Assembly: GCF_963678635.1 (NCBI RefSeq)
Contig: NC_087062.1
Span: forward strand, 94,277,845 to 94,341,844
Direction of reading: 5' to 3'
Origin: Symsagittifera roscoffensis
Taxonomy: Eukaryota > Xenacoelomorpha > Acoela > Convolutidae
Length of the DNA stretch: 64,000 nt
Shown here: positions 12,175 to 24,024 of the stretch, one piece after another
How positions within the stretch are numbered: the first letter of the stretch is position 1
How the letters are laid out: the number at the start of each line of letters is the position of its first letter
Made by a program: the position numbers and the translations under genes
The notes under the pieces: model-generated
What the model was told of the DNA's origin: nothing
Database searches by the model: none
What the model saw: the letters and a program-made list of their open reading frames with translations, nothing else

Positions 12175-13244
12175 CTCGTCAGTAAGCAGACATTCTTGCG
12201 AAACTGTCACTCTTATTAAGAGCGTGTTTGAATGTCTCCTTGCAAAACGAGTTTTAAAAATTCATTTTTCAAAGCAAACTTTTCAATTTAAAAGAAGTTG
12301 TGGATCTTTTTTGAAAATCGAATTGCTTAAGACTGTACCATTAGTAAATTAAAAGTTTTATAGCTATACCCCGCTGGCTGTGTGGTGATTAGGAAAACTT
12401 ATCTGCTAAACTGCCTCTTTGCTTACTAGATTATCGGCAGATCCGCAATTTGCGCCGCGGTCAATGCCCGATTAAAATAGAATGCCGTCGGATTGAATTA
12501 AGGTTTCGCTATTACTCCCCATGTAAAACGAGTAATCCAGTACTCCCACAGCATTGGTACTTCCGTGCATTTACTAGGCCAAAACGCCGTAATTGCGAGT
12601 TGGTTTTTTACTGTTCCCGCGCCGTATCCTGCTTGCTGCGCCATGTGAAAAACGCAGAATTCAAGACTGTAAGTTTCCAACGTAATGAATAACTGAACTA
12701 TAAATTCAATGGTACTTCAACTGTTTCAGATGTCAAGTGTATGCGACCACCACTGGCAGGTACTTATCAAAACCGCACCAAGGACCTGGCCAGCACCGAT
12801 GGCGCCAGAATGAACTCAATATATATAGACTGAATGAACTGAATTAACTGATAATATATATATATATATGACATTCCCTCAAATAACACTTTTAAATCGT
12901 ACTTTATAATTTTAACCAATGAACCAAATTTTTTTGAGTTTTAGACCTACAGTGGACATAGTTTTGAGTTATTAATCAAAGTTTTTGTTTCCAATCATGA
13001 CTGGTTTCATCTTCCTAATTCGTGTCACGTTTCCTGTCTCCTTCCCCCTTCTTCCTCCGAGATTTGAAAATGCTGTCAATCATTACGCCTCCGAATTTGG
13101 TAACTGCAGTTCGTTTCCTAGAACTCTTTTTCGACCCCTCCCCATCTGAGTCCTGAGACTCCTGACTTGAATACGACACTAATCATTGTCTTCTTACCCG
13201 CTCCCCCTTCTTTTTCGGTATCTTTCCCGATTGTGCATCGCCGC

Positions 13245-14100
13245 TTACATTAGGGACGCTTTCCCCGTTTCCGATACTAGTCTCTGGTCGTTTACTCGTC
13301 GTATCGTGTCCTTCGGACGGTTTCGCACCGCCTCCGCCGGATGTTTCCGCCTCGCCTTCTGTATTTTTCCTCGCCAGCGGTGTATTCGATATGTCGCCAT
13401 CACTGGGTCCAGCCCCCAGTTCATCCCTCGTTCCCTGTAGTCCGGCATATCGCGAAATTTGTAATGGTTCGTACTCGGAAGCCGAATCGGAATCGTCCTC
13501 GTTATCCCAATTTTGCGATTTAGCGCGCGTCCCAGCTTGTATAGTCTTCCTCGCATTCGCACCCGCGGCCTTTTTTTCCTCTGCTCGCTTTAGATCGGCC
13601 CTTCATTTCAACGCAACCATCGTTGGAGGCTTTGGCGTTACCGTCTCCGAGAATTTCGGTGCATTTGGATTCAGCGTTTTACCCGCGACCCCACCTTTCC
13701 TAAGCACAGAGCCATTAGATAAGGTTAAAATATGTTGAGACTCACAACTACTTTTTGTTTTAAAGGTCTATACCTTTTATTGGTATCCTTGATGCGCGGA
13801 AACAAGAGCTCCGTCCGCTTGTGTTTGACGATTTGGCGTTTGTGCATCTGCGTCCCGCGATTTCACTCCCAGGGAGTATTTGGATCCAACCACCGGCGCC
13901 GAGCCACGATCAGCAACCGAAACCAACTGATCACCTGCAAGTTTCCTGGGGTGATTTATATGCTCGACGTCATAGTCTACGTCCGATCGATCTTCCCAAT
14001 CAGTTGTCATTGGTGGCGGAAATTTGATCGCCCCCGGGTCATCAGAATCTAAACAGGCAGCTTTCTGTTTCAATACGCTGTTCCGGTTTAGGTTTTGCAA
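13245..14100 (-). pseudogene. Possible gypsy pol C-terminal tail
   Basis: Broken frames at 14100-13777 (acidic, LDSDDPGAIKFPPP and DWEDRSDVDYDV) and 13562-13245 (arginine-rich) follow the integrase remnant in order and strand. Such low-complexity tails follow the integrase in many gypsy elements. I do not recognise a domain, so this rests on position and composition. Confidence 0.4.
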
Positions 14101-14435
14101 CGACGGCTTCTTTTTAAGGTTCCGAAGGACAGTATTTGCCTACCGGCCATGGTGAGCTTCAAACGGCGATCTTTTGAGCGTAGCATTAGGAGCAAATCTA
14201 AGAGCACTAAGCGCTCGTTCCACCATCGATTCGAGATTTCCAATATCTTTTTCTTTTGCGTAGGTTAAAACAAAGTTTTTCAGACACAGCCAGTGGCTCG
14301 ATGATCGTTTACAGGGGAATATTGTTTCATAAATTTGAGAACTTTGTCGCTCTTACTATTCCCGAAAATCATCGCCGAAGGCCATCGCGAAAATCGATCA
14401 ACAGATACCAAGACATTTTTACTCGATTCATTTAA

Positions 14436-14869
14436 TTACTTAATCGGACCCCAAAAATCTAATTGCCCGCATTCATTAGGCTCTTTAGGTTCATATACCT
14501 TTCCAATGTCACCCTTGGCGCACAATAGCTTAAGGCTTTTACCTGCTTCGGTGCACTCTTTGCACCCATCTGCGGCCGCCACCAAACTCCGGTGGATGTA
14601 GGGAAACCACTCGTCCCTCGCCGCATCGAACATTTTTGAGCACCCGTGGTGGAAACAACGGATTCTATTGACCACCGTCTTTCTGAGTGGAATTGGGATG
14701 ACGAGTCGTCGTCCATCCACAGACAATTTTCCCGCACGTGGAAATCGTGGGTATGCTGTCCCAGATAAGCACCCATTGCTTTTATTTTCCGCTCAAGCTC
14801 AGGCTCTTTACTCTCCACCAATTCTTTGATAGTACGCATTTGGGGGCCCCATTTGTAATTGGCCTCCAC
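14436..14869 (-). pseudogene. Gypsy integrase remnant
   Basis: Two overlapping minus-strand frames share an integrase. 14869 onward carries the upstream part (MGAYLGQHTHDFHVRENCLW). The other frame (14726-14436) has the zinc-binding residues (HHGCSKM, then CKECTEAGK) and the first catalytic aspartate in QLDFWGPI. At least one frameshift separates them. The catalytic core beyond QLDFWGPI is degraded at 14300-14435. Confidence 0.75.
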
Positions 14870-15397
14870 GAGTATGAGATTGAGTAATTCAGGTAAGGCA
14901 TCGCTCTTCTTAACATTTTTGCAATCTCTGGGGATTACTCACATGATTACGTTTCCCGGGTATGCCGCCGGAAACATCCCCCCCCCCCAAACGCCGAAGG
15001 AATTGAGAATACCGTATTGCACTTAACATCTCGGGTATGTGTTGTCTCCGCCTCCAGTCTAGCATCCACCAACTCCACTTCACTGCTGTTTCCACTTGTA
15101 ATTTGTAATTGACACTCAGTGATCGATTTGACGATATTCGCGCCTTTGCGGTCATTACACTCAATTATACGCGTCACTGCATTCTAATTGGCTAACCGAT
15201 GGTCACGCGTTTTGCCGTCCTCCTCCGGTAGAGAATTTAGATTAATTGCTCCAATTCGGCGCTCATTAGCTGAAACAACTAATTTCCTTGACGTGTTAAT
15301 AGTCCCTCCGGTGGTTTTCTGCTTGTTATAGCCGAGCGAATTGGTAATTGAATGCAATTTAGCAACCGTGAACGTGTTACATAAAGGCTCACCCATG

Positions 15398-15633
15398 TAG
15401 CTTCCCCCACCGGGTGCCTTGATAAATAATCCGCCAGGCCGATTTTAGCCCCTGGCATATGTTCAATTACAAAATCAAAAGGAATAATTCGATCGATCCA
15501 ACGGGTTAATCGTGTTAGCTTCCCCCACCGGGTGCCTTGATAAATAATCCGCCAGACCGATTTTAGCCCCTGGCATATGTTCAAGCGTGAACGTGTGAAC
15601 ATATGCCAGGGGTTTGTTTTTCTTATTGTTTCC
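15398..15633. repeat. Tandem duplication inside the gypsy remnant, 118-bp period
   Basis: The block starting tagcttcccccaccgggtgc at 15398 recurs at 15516 with one or two differences over about 70 bp. Both copies encode the end of RNase H on the minus strand (EHMPGAKIGLADYLSRHPVGEA is longer than allowed to quote in full elsewhere; here only its repetition matters). A short inverted piece of the same block (acatatgccagggg) lies at about 15600. Confidence 0.85.
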
Positions 15634-16218
15634 ATTCAATAATGACACTAAAGCTTTATGATCTGTTACAACAGTAAATTTTGTACCGAAAATGTAATTT
15701 CTAAAACACTGCGAACCCCAAACTACGGCCAACATTTCTAATTCATTCGTCAAATATTTCTTCTCCGTCGCATTCAAAAACCGAGATGCAAATGAAATAG
15801 GTCGACAACCCTCGGTGCCGAGTTGTTTGAGTACTGCTCCTAGCCCGTTATGGCTCGCATCGCACACAATTCGGATATCTTTGTGCACGTCAAAATGCTT
15901 TAGTTCTACAATGTTCGCGACTTGCTTCTTGAGCATTTCAAATGCTACTTGACATTCGTTTTTCCACACGAAATCATTCTTCTTACTAAGCAGCGGGCGT
16001 AGTGGCGCCGAAATTTCCGCTAACGAGGGTAAATGTTTGTGAAGACTATGAATAGAACCCATAAATGACTTCAGTTGCAATAGAGTTCTCGGAGCGACTA
16101 ACTTATCAATCGGGTCCAATTTACGAACCATTGGCGTAATCCCAGATTTCGTTATCCGATGTCCTAACCATTTGCATTCATTTTTCGCAAATTGACATTT
16201 TTCCAACTTCAAAGCCAT
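15475..16218 (-). pseudogene. Gypsy RT thumb and RNase H
   Basis: 247-codon frame. The N-terminal part (KCQFAKNECKWLGHRIT, then LKSFMGSIH) is the RT thumb/connection. It is followed by an RNase H domain with IVCDASHNGLGAVL, ISFASRFLNATEKKYLTNELEMLAVVW cut here only in part, and VVTDHKAL. These carry the catalytic D, E and D. It ends with EHMPGAKIGLADYLSRHP, the usual gypsy RNase H end, which is repeated just downstream in a tandem duplication. Confidence 0.85.
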
Positions 16219-16252
16219 GTTTTTTATCTAATTTCGATAAAATCTTCTCCAT

Positions 16253-16928
16253 TCAGGCAATATGTTCAATTTTGGTACCTTTTGAAAGTACCATAATATC
16301 ATCTATGAAAGCGTGCTTGCACGGAAATTCAGAAAGAACAGTATCCATTACCCATTGAAATTCCGCCGTAATAGTTGTTAACCCATAGAATCCCGTCTTG
16401 AAACGATACGTACCGGTGGAGCGACCTCCCACCAAAAAAAATTACAATGTTTGCTAGGATTTTCACTTAGTGGTAATTGTCCGTATGCGTATGTGAGATC
16501 CATTATTGAGAAGAAAACATCCCCCTGTTTCCGTTCGCTTATTGTTTGGCACACAATATCCATTATTTCTTCAAAATTGTGCATTTGATATTTGTTTTTT
16601 TTTGTACTTGCTTATTCAGTTTTCTTGATTCTAGTGCAAGCTTCACGGAGCCGTCCTTTTTCACCGTAATGACAATAGGGGAGAAAAAATGCTTATCTGA
16701 ACATGTTTACAACTTTTAGATATGACCTTGTTCCCAGAGTTTCTCGATCTCTTTATCAACTTTTTCTTGCAATGTTATGGGCACTCGCCTGCCCTTTTGT
16801 TGGATCGGAATTAAGTTCTTGAAAAATTCTGCCTGCACTTTATAATTACGGATGCACCCTACCCTGCGAAAAAGATGGTGAAATTGCTTACTGAAATGTC
16901 TCTGCCAATCATCCAAATCGTCATCCAA
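16253..16928 (-). pseudogene. Gypsy reverse transcriptase fragments
   Basis: Three frames together cover most of an RT palm. 16928-16716 has LFRRVGCIRNYKVQ and QKGRRVPITLQ. 16584-16378 has FFSIMDLTYAYGQLPL, which carries the first catalytic aspartate. 16435-16253 has FKTGFYGL and FIDDIMVLS, the YxDD-type catalytic box. The frame changes between them are disabling lesions. Confidence 0.8.
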
Positions 16929-16967
16929 CTCCTTAGTATTACCAATTTGCTGGATATTGTGCGCCCC

Positions 16968-17183
16968 CTAGTCCGATGGCGCTTGAACCAACATCAATCC
17001 CAGTTCAGGCACCAAGTCCCGGCCGATAATATATTTTATGCAGCCTCCGATGACATTGATGGTTGCAGTGGTTGTCCATTCATTGGATTGGAGTGTAACT
17101 ATCATTTTGCCCAAAAACTTCAGCGGGTTGTTCCCGTAGTCCCGAAACTGATCATCCTTTGGATCCAACTGCTGCAGACGCAC
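16968..17183 (-). pseudogene. Gypsy aspartic protease remnant (C-terminal part)
   Basis: The frame ends with a pattern typical of retroelement proteases: hydrophobic INVIGG, then IIGRDLVPELGL. The catalytic DTG-type motif is not visible and would lie toward or under the N gap. It is followed 40 bp downstream, in another frame, by the RT start, as in a gypsy polyprotein. Degenerate. Confidence 0.6.
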
Positions 17184-17184
17184 A

Positions 17185-17384
17185 NNNNNNNNNNNNNNNN
17201 NNNNNNNNNNNNNNNNNNNNNNNNNNNNNNNNNNNNNNNNNNNNNNNNNNNNNNNNNNNNNNNNNNNNNNNNNNNNNNNNNNNNNNNNNNNNNNNNNNNN
17301 NNNNNNNNNNNNNNNNNNNNNNNNNNNNNNNNNNNNNNNNNNNNNNNNNNNNNNNNNNNNNNNNNNNNNNNNNNNNNNNNNNNN
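17185..17384. other. Assembly gap (200 N)
   Basis: Exactly 200 unknown bases, likely a fixed-size scaffold gap. It hides the 5' end of the gypsy remnant and the upstream exons of the DHCR7-like gene. Protein frames running through it are meaningless. Confidence 1.
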
Positions 17385-17385
17385 C

Positions 17386-20300
17386 TACCAGGGCAGAGCA
17401 CAAGATCCTCTCTCTAACCTTTTCCTCGGAAAAGAGACATTTTGGGAGTTCATGAGCAAAATGCCAGCTGTGACTTGGGATGCAGTCCACATAGCGGCAA
17501 TTTGGTTTGCCTTTCAGGTGCGATATTTAGAATGACAGATTAACTGGTATCGTGAAATGCAGGTCCGGATCTAAGATTTTCTCGAGGGGGGGGGGGGATT
17601 TTCATAAAAAACTTCGAAAATTTGACGACTTTTCAGTTTTAGGTCGACCAAATTGTTTTTCCGAGCTCTCCTAAAGAACTAAAAAGACCCTGTTTTGGCC
17701 AAATTTTAGGCACCGCAGGTAAATTTTTGAAAAAACAGGTCAAAAAGCCATTTTTGGGCCTTTTTTGGAAAATTTTGACAAAAATTGTGTTTTTTTTAGC
17801 CGCTCCTCCTCAAAATTAGTACATATTGGCGCCAAAGGCGGCTTTAGAAAAAATTTAGGGTCGGTCGGACAAAAATGGATTTCTTAAAATTTACCAACGG
17901 GGGGAGGGACCCTTTGGGTCGGCAGGGGGTCGAACCCCTGAGAAAGAGAAAGAGCGTCCACAACCCCCCCCCCCTCCCCCCTAAATCCGCCCCTGGTGAA
18001 ATGAAAAGTGTTTGCTCGAAAGTTCACCAAATCTTTAAAAAATCAGGATCCTTTTGGTGCTTACAGCAACTCCAATTAGAGAATCGATTTGACCTATAAT
18101 AATATTTCTGAAAACCTTTCGTGAGTCTTAACTCTGATTTGAAATGGAAAATAATCAATTATTTCTGCAATTTTTTCGTAACGATCACTAAATTAATTAA
18201 TTATATCTTAAAACAAATAAGCGCATCTTTTGGTTCGACGACATAAGGAAAAATTTTTTAGGTGGTGCTAAATCTTCTTCCCGACTTCTTGCACATTGTC
18301 ATTAGAAACTACAAAGGAGGCATCCAATACGGAGCTGTTACTCCAGCTGGAAATATTCTCCCGTATAATATAAATGGACTACAGGCTTGGCTGATTTCAA
18401 ATGTACTCTTTCTAGTCAACGGGTTCTATTTAAAACTCTTCTCGCCTACAATCATTGTCGACAATTTTGGCGGGCTTCTCTGGGTTGCGGCAATAACCGG
18501 AAACCTTGTCGCGGTCCTTGCCTATTTCAAAGCGCTGATAGCTCCAAACCATGCAAAAGACTGCAAATTCACCGGGTCTATTTTGTACGATATTGTAATG
18601 GGCGTCGAAATGAACCCTAGAATTGGGAAAATGTTTGATTTCAAGTTGTTTCTGAACGGGAGGCCTGGAATCGCAGCGTGGACTGTGATCAACATGTCAT
18701 ATGCATGGAAGCAGTATGAATTATACGGTCACGTGACCAATTCGATGCTGCTCGTGAACTACTTGCACGCCCTGTATGTCGTGGACTTCTTCTGGAATGA
18801 GGCGTGGTACCTTCACACCATCGACATCTGTCACGATCATTTTGGGTGGTATTATGGCTTTGGAGATCTCGCTTGGCTACCCTGGATGTATACTTTGCAG
18901 GTTTGCTTCCAAAATAAAATAAATGAATGATCTATTCAGTTAACTCGTTCAGCAAACGAGAATCTCTTTCTCCATATATCTCTGTAGCTTCTTATTTACA
19001 AATCGAATCCAAATGACATAAAAAGTTTTTTTAAAGTGTAAAGAAAATTTTATGCCATTCGGATTCGATTTTTCTAAAGAGTATTTTTAGACATAAAAAA
19101 AGAGATCTCGTTTGTTATTGCAAGAGAAAGTTAATTTTGTAAGTGATACCGTTTGGCTCGCAGCTTTATTTTTATTGATTGAACTTTCCAGAGGCAGTTA
19201 GAGTCCGAATTAGAGTCGGAGAAAAAAAGAGTCGGAATAAAAAAGATTCGGAATAAAAAAGAGTAGTCGGAATAAAAAAGAGTCGGAATTGTCTGTTTAG
19301 GGCCACTTTTTGGTTTACAACCCAAACCAGTTAGATTGGGCGTTTGCTCTTTTCGTGTTTCTGCTCGGAAGTGCCAGCTACCTCATGTTTCGATCAGTAA
19401 ATGCACAGAAAGACAGCTTCAAACAGTCGGAGGGCAGCTGTCTCATCTGGGGAAAAAAGGAATGAAGATTTCCTTTACAGTCATTTAGTCGCTATCAGGT
19501 GAAGCCCTCATGTCAGAAGGACCGAATGCCCGAAAATTAGATTAGCCAATCATAATTGAGTATTCGATATGATGATAAATTAGTTTGCTTTTGGACTGTT
19601 TAAAGAACGTTGATTGGTTGATAATTTTTGAGCTTTTGGTTTTCTGTCATGAAAATAGGATAAGGAACGTAACAGTTCAATGATCAAGCGGTCTTCATCT
19701 GATTCGCTCTCTTTGCTTTGAATTTCCGTTTTTTGTTCAAACAATTGTAAGCCGATCAAAAAAGTATTGCTATTCAAAGACAAAGGCAGCATGCTAACTA
19801 CAAACTTAACGAGTTTTTTTACCTAAAAAACTAAAATAATTTAGAACTCACGTAACAACCCCCTGTCCCTCCTCTTTTAAGAATATTCTAGAAAATCTGA
19901 TTTCTGACTCAAACTTTTTTTTTTAATTTTGGACAAATCGATTAAATCTAACTGCGTTGTAATGAAAGTAAATCTTCTCTGTCTAATCACGAAGGCTGTA
20001 TTCATACCTGCCGAGTACGTGACGTCATCAGGTGATCGGAAACAGTCTAAGCTTCTCGTGTCTGGATGGTGGGGCATGGCTAGACACATGAACTACACAG
20101 CTGACCTCATAGGAGCCCTATGCTATGGACTAGCCTGTGGGTCATTCGAGTTCGTTCCTCACTTCTATTTTTTCTATCTGTTCACACTGCTCGTTCACAG
20201 ATGTCTGCGAGATGAAGACAGATGCAGAGCCAAATATGGAAAGGCGTGGGAAAAGTACACTTCTAAAGTGAAATACAGACTGATTCCTTATGTGTTCTAA
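17386..20300 (+). CDS. DHCR7: 7-dehydrocholesterol reductase-like protein (5' end missing)
   Basis: Exons: (gap)-17517, 18262-18900, 19301-19459 and 19995-20300 with stop TAA. All joins keep phase 0. DHCR7 is an ER membrane enzyme that reduces the C7-C8 double bond of sterols with NADPH. The visible part covers most of the C-terminal half and carries signatures of the ERG4/ERG24 family: [85 protein letters not shown] given here in part, [15 protein letters not shown], and HRCLRDE near the end. It ends YRLIPYVF, as animal DHCR7 does. The third intron (19460-19994) has no usable GT donor: the frame hits a stop two codons on, and only a GA...AG intron restores the family's alignment length. N-terminal exons are lost in or beyond the N gap. 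Confidence 0.93.
17560..17995. mobile_element. hAT-like MITE (M1), 436 bp, perfect target duplication
   Basis: Starts CAGGTCCGGATCTAAG and ends CTAAATCCGCCCCTG. It is flanked on both sides by GTGAAATG (17552-17559 and 17996-18003), a perfect 8-bp duplication. It lies in an intron of the DHCR7-like gene and is one of the best-preserved M1 copies. Relative to other copies it is in inverse orientation, C run to the right. Confidence 0.92.
19496..19662. mobile_element. M2 MITE copy in the GA-AG intron of DHCR7
   Basis: Shares 'cctcatgtcagaaggaccgaatg', in part, and 'ggactgtttaaagaacgttg' plus 'attggttgataattttt' with the copy at 7201-7369. Ends are more diverged here and no target duplication is clear. 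Confidence 0.55.
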
Positions 20301-23300
20301 ATTGTCATCATAAAGCTCACCTAAAATACAAAATACAGTTTTTTTCCCGAACTCATTTGATATTTCATCTTTATACTTATACGATTCATGTAAGGATTTG
20401 GAGAAACGGACTTTTATGCATATTCCTATGGAAGCAAAAAAGATTGAGTTTTATTTATGGCTCAAATGTAACATTTTTTTTTCGTTTTCGTCGAGATGGG
20501 AAATCGATAAGGAGAATTTAGAAAACTCTTAAGCTCAACTTTTCCCTGGGTTGATCAAACTTCAGTGCCACAAGCAAGTTTTAGCAAAAAAGAGATCTAA
20601 ATAAGATTTTATGGCACTTTTTGGCTGATCTTGAAAATAAAGTGCATTTTTTTGGTGCGCGCTCCCCCTCGAACCCAAAATACAATGACGCTTTAGGACG
20701 AGTTTTGCTTTGGCCAGTCGAAATATAAATGGTGAAAGCACCAAAAGAGACCGATTGCTGGGGGGGGGGGGGGGGAGGTAAGATGCTCTTCCAAAACAGT
20801 ATGAATCAGAAGCAGATCCAGGACTTTCTCTTGGGGCGATTTTCAAAAAAATTCTAAAACTTTGTCGCCCTTGTTATTTCGACCAAATTGATTTTCCGAG
20901 TTTTCCAAAATCATGACAAGTTTTGAAGGTCTTTTTTGAAGGTTTGACCTAAAAGCTCATTTTTCGGCGCCCCTTCAAAGTTTGTTTATATTTTATATTG
21001 GCACCAAAGGCGCCTTTGGAATTTTTTTTAGAGTTTGTCAGCTTCAGAGTTTCAACAGCTTCATTTAGTGCTTGTTTGGCAAGAAAAAACTTTTATCAGA
21101 AAATCAACAAAATTTTCTGCAAAAAATAAGAAAAATGATTTTTGTAGATTTTTTAAGAATATGATTGGATCATTCTGAGCTTTTTGCACAGCAATCGGCT
21201 ATCATTGTTTGTTTTTTTTTGGAAGAATTTGACCAAAAGTAGCGTCGTGAAAACACTAAGTTGGCAATGAGCAATAACTGAAAAACTCAAGTGAAAATAT
21301 GCTGTTTGATATATTCTTTCGAAATACGCCTCCACCACCTCAGAAACTCGATACCCTGAACAATCAAAGGCACCTTTTGGTAGTTTTTTTTGCACATCCA
21401 TTCTTTGCTGACCAAGCCTAAAATGGTTCTAAAAACTCCTTATATTTTTTTTCAGGGATTTTTACGCTCTAATTCATACCTTCAATCATAAAATTTGAAC
21501 AAATTACATAATTTTCAGGCCAGAAATTCATACAGTGTCGATGTAAGTTATCATGACAAAACTCATAAAATTAAAACGGCGTTTTTCTCAAATTGGGTTG
21601 ACTTTAGACGAAAAGAGATGAGGACAGATTTTAGCAGAATTATTATGGTGCAAATTGTTTTGAAAAATTCGGGGTTAAAACTTTACCTCAAAAATGGATT
21701 TTTTTTGCTATTTTTAGTCAATTAAGAATTACAACAAAACTAAAAAATTAATTACTGTGAAAATGAAATCAAAGTGAGCTTCTTTTGTGGCCTAACAAAT
21801 TTTGAGAAAATAAATTTGCCAAAACATTGTAAAATTTTGTTTTCGTTTGATAGCCAAAAAGTCATTCTTACTATAAAAAAACAGTATCTTATGTAAAAAA
21901 AGTTTTGAAACGTTTTGCGCTGATTTTTGGAGACCATACGATTCTTAAACTTTGTTGCACCACGTAGAAGAATCACTGTGATTTAATTTTGAGGGTAATT
22001 GATTTCGTAATTTTGGTGTAGATATAATATAATTCACTAAAGAGCCGAAGTGATCCAGCTTTCCGTTAAAATACTGGTTGAAGTTTCAAGTTTTATGCGA
22101 TTTGTCCGGATCAACAATAGACTTTTTTCTTCTCTCCCGCGAGCATGGATTTTATGGCGTAACGAGAGGTTTGACAAGGTTAATCATGAAGATTAAATAG
22201 GTTTGCATTTGCTTAAGTAGTTCGTATGGCCAATATCATACCAATCAGACATTGTGAATAAATTTTTACGAGTAAAGCTTTGCAAATGGGGAAAAGGAAA
22301 AAGAGCCCAGCATTGTATAAGTTTCTGGTCTTAAGCTCATGTAGTTCGTAATCTTAATTTACAGTACACCATGCAATGGGAAGATTAGGCTTCATTGGTA
22401 GATCTGAAATGTTTGAAATGTTCGATCTCTAGTTATATCAGGATGGGTACGAAAGCATCTAAAATTTAAAAGTATATTGAGTTTTTTGAAAACCACAAAG
22501 AGCCGAATCTCATGAAAACCTCATGTAGAGCCGAATCATTAAAAATTTCGCAAATACGCCAAAACTGAGTACTCTCATAAGTAGCCCTATCTTAAATCTT
22601 TGAATCCAATTGTCCAAATCGATCAGGTAATAAGCGTCTCCGTCGATGCCCGTCACCAGAAAACTTCAAAGCAAAGCAAGGTAGTTAAAATTAATTGACT
22701 AGCTCATGCTGATTAGCCTTGAAGCCTAAAGCGATAATACAAGAGGTGCGAAGCGATAAAAGTAATCTGAACTTAAAAAGTAATCTGAACTTACAAAGAA
22801 GTGAATTTTACCAATGCAGCAACTGACTTATCTCAAAAACTCATTTACGTATCATTTAAACAACACTTTAGTACACGTGATGGCAATTACACGCACCACT
22901 CAGCATGTAAAGTTTGTTCAAGAACCGTTAAATGTGTTGTAAGAACATTTTTGGCAAAAAAAACAAGGAGTCTCTGGAAAAATGGTCAAAGTCGACGTCT
23001 TTTTGTACCGAGAAAAGCGTTTGTCCGCTTCTTTTAAAGATAAATTTTGCATGATAACTGAAATTATCGGAGAGTAAACGCGGCTGAATTATTCGACAAA
23101 ATATTTTTTGAAGGAAGTCTTAGATCCGTTCCATTGCGCCTTACACTGGTTTTAAAACTATATGTTGATCAAATTGACAGAGGCAGAGATAGGGGATGGT
23201 TTCAGATCGGGAAAAGCAATTTTGTGAGCTCTGCCAAAACACTATAATCATATAACAATCCTATTTAGCCAAAGTTTTCTGTCGCAGGCTATTTTAAAAA

Positions 23301-24024
23301 AAGCGTTTTTTTTGGATGCTGTTGGCAAAAATAATCGCGTTTTTGAGAGCGCTTCCCCCTCAGCCCTCCATTTCCCTCCACAAATTTAGTATATATTGAT
23401 TATTGACGTCACAAAGAAGTGATTTCAGAAATCTTTAGGGTTTACTTGTCTGAACAATGCTGTCAAATCGTCGGTCTATGGCTGTTAAATGGTACCAAAG
23501 ACGTGAGCCCTTCGAGTGGACATGGAATCGAACCCTCACAGGGTAGCGTCGCCATTCACGAGCGGTTATTATTTTTTGTCTGATTCATAGGTACTGTTTT
23601 TGACCTGCTGATTCAGTTTCGTGTATGGTGTGTATGGAGATTTTGTAGGGAAAATAAGTATAATTACATCAAAAATACATTTTTTTACGTCTCCGTGCCA
23701 TAAAAATCAGTAGCGGTGAATCAAAACAAAAGCTTCTAGTTGCTTACCATTTTTGAATGGCTTTAAATTCCTTTGCTTGCAATATCATAGATGTTCAATT
23801 ATACAGTTAAAAATTATTGAACCATTATAGAAATAATCAAAATTTGATCTTTTTTTGCTAATTACCTTTTTTTATGTTTCCAGCAACTTTTGCGATACTT
23901 TCAGAGAACAGAAATTAACAGGAAAAACTTGAGAATTGACTTTTTAAGATATTTATATTTTTAATCTATTTCAATCTCAATGAACTTTAATATTTAAAAT
24001 TGAATCGATTATAAAGAAAAAATA
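20301..24024. other. Intergenic region between DHCR7 and the coiled-coil gene
   Basis: No exon recognised on either strand. It holds diverged M1 pieces (about 20628-21030 and 23330-23400) and homopolymer-rich DNA. The 78-codon frame at 22801-23037 matches no family I know and has no supporting context. Confidence 0.5.
20628..21030. mobile_element. Diverged M1 MITE pieces
   Basis: 'ggtgcgcgctccccctcgaa' at about 20655, a G run at 20760, then 'gatccaggactttctcttgg' at about 20815, 'cgaccaaattgattttccga' at 20880 and 'caaaggcgcctttggaa' at about 21004. The pieces are compatible with one or two old copies. Boundaries are uncertain. Confidence 0.5.

Larger units (their letters stand above)
8391..12399. 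other. Intergenic repeat-rich region
   Basis: Between the NME8 start and the gypsy remnant I see no exon with family similarity. It contains an M1 fragment (8930-9027), the minisatellite-like region at 10690-11760 and an M1 copy at 11893-12174. Open frames here are low-complexity and match nothing recognisable. Confidence 0.5.
12400..17184 (-). mobile_element. Decayed Ty3/gypsy-type LTR retroelement
   Basis: Minus-strand pol in several broken frames, in the order protease, reverse transcriptase, RNase H, integrase, reading right to left. Pieces: protease C-end (17183-16968), RT start (16928-16716), RT palm (16584-16253), RT thumb/RNase H (16218-15475), integrase zinc domain and start of the core (14869-14436). 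Arginine- and proline-rich frames at 14100-13245 may be the pol tail. No gag and no LTR pair were recognised. The 5' end meets the assembly gap. The left limit (12400) is a guess. Multiple frameshifts and stops indicate a dead copy. Confidence 0.8.

Noticed and set aside
12750-12830. Retroviral primer-binding-like tggcgccagaatg
   Set aside because: It is on the opposite strand to the gypsy remnant and no LTR end adjoins it.
17120-17490. Long frames across the N gap
   Set aside because: The unknown bases translate to X; no information.
22801-23037. 78-codon open frame, plus strand
   Set aside because: No family resemblance, no splice or neighbour support, in repeat-rich intergenic DNA.
23490-23570. 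tRNA-like B-box (GGTTCGATTCC on the minus strand)
   Set aside because: The T-arm stem does not pair and no convincing A-box, anticodon arm or acceptor stem is present.
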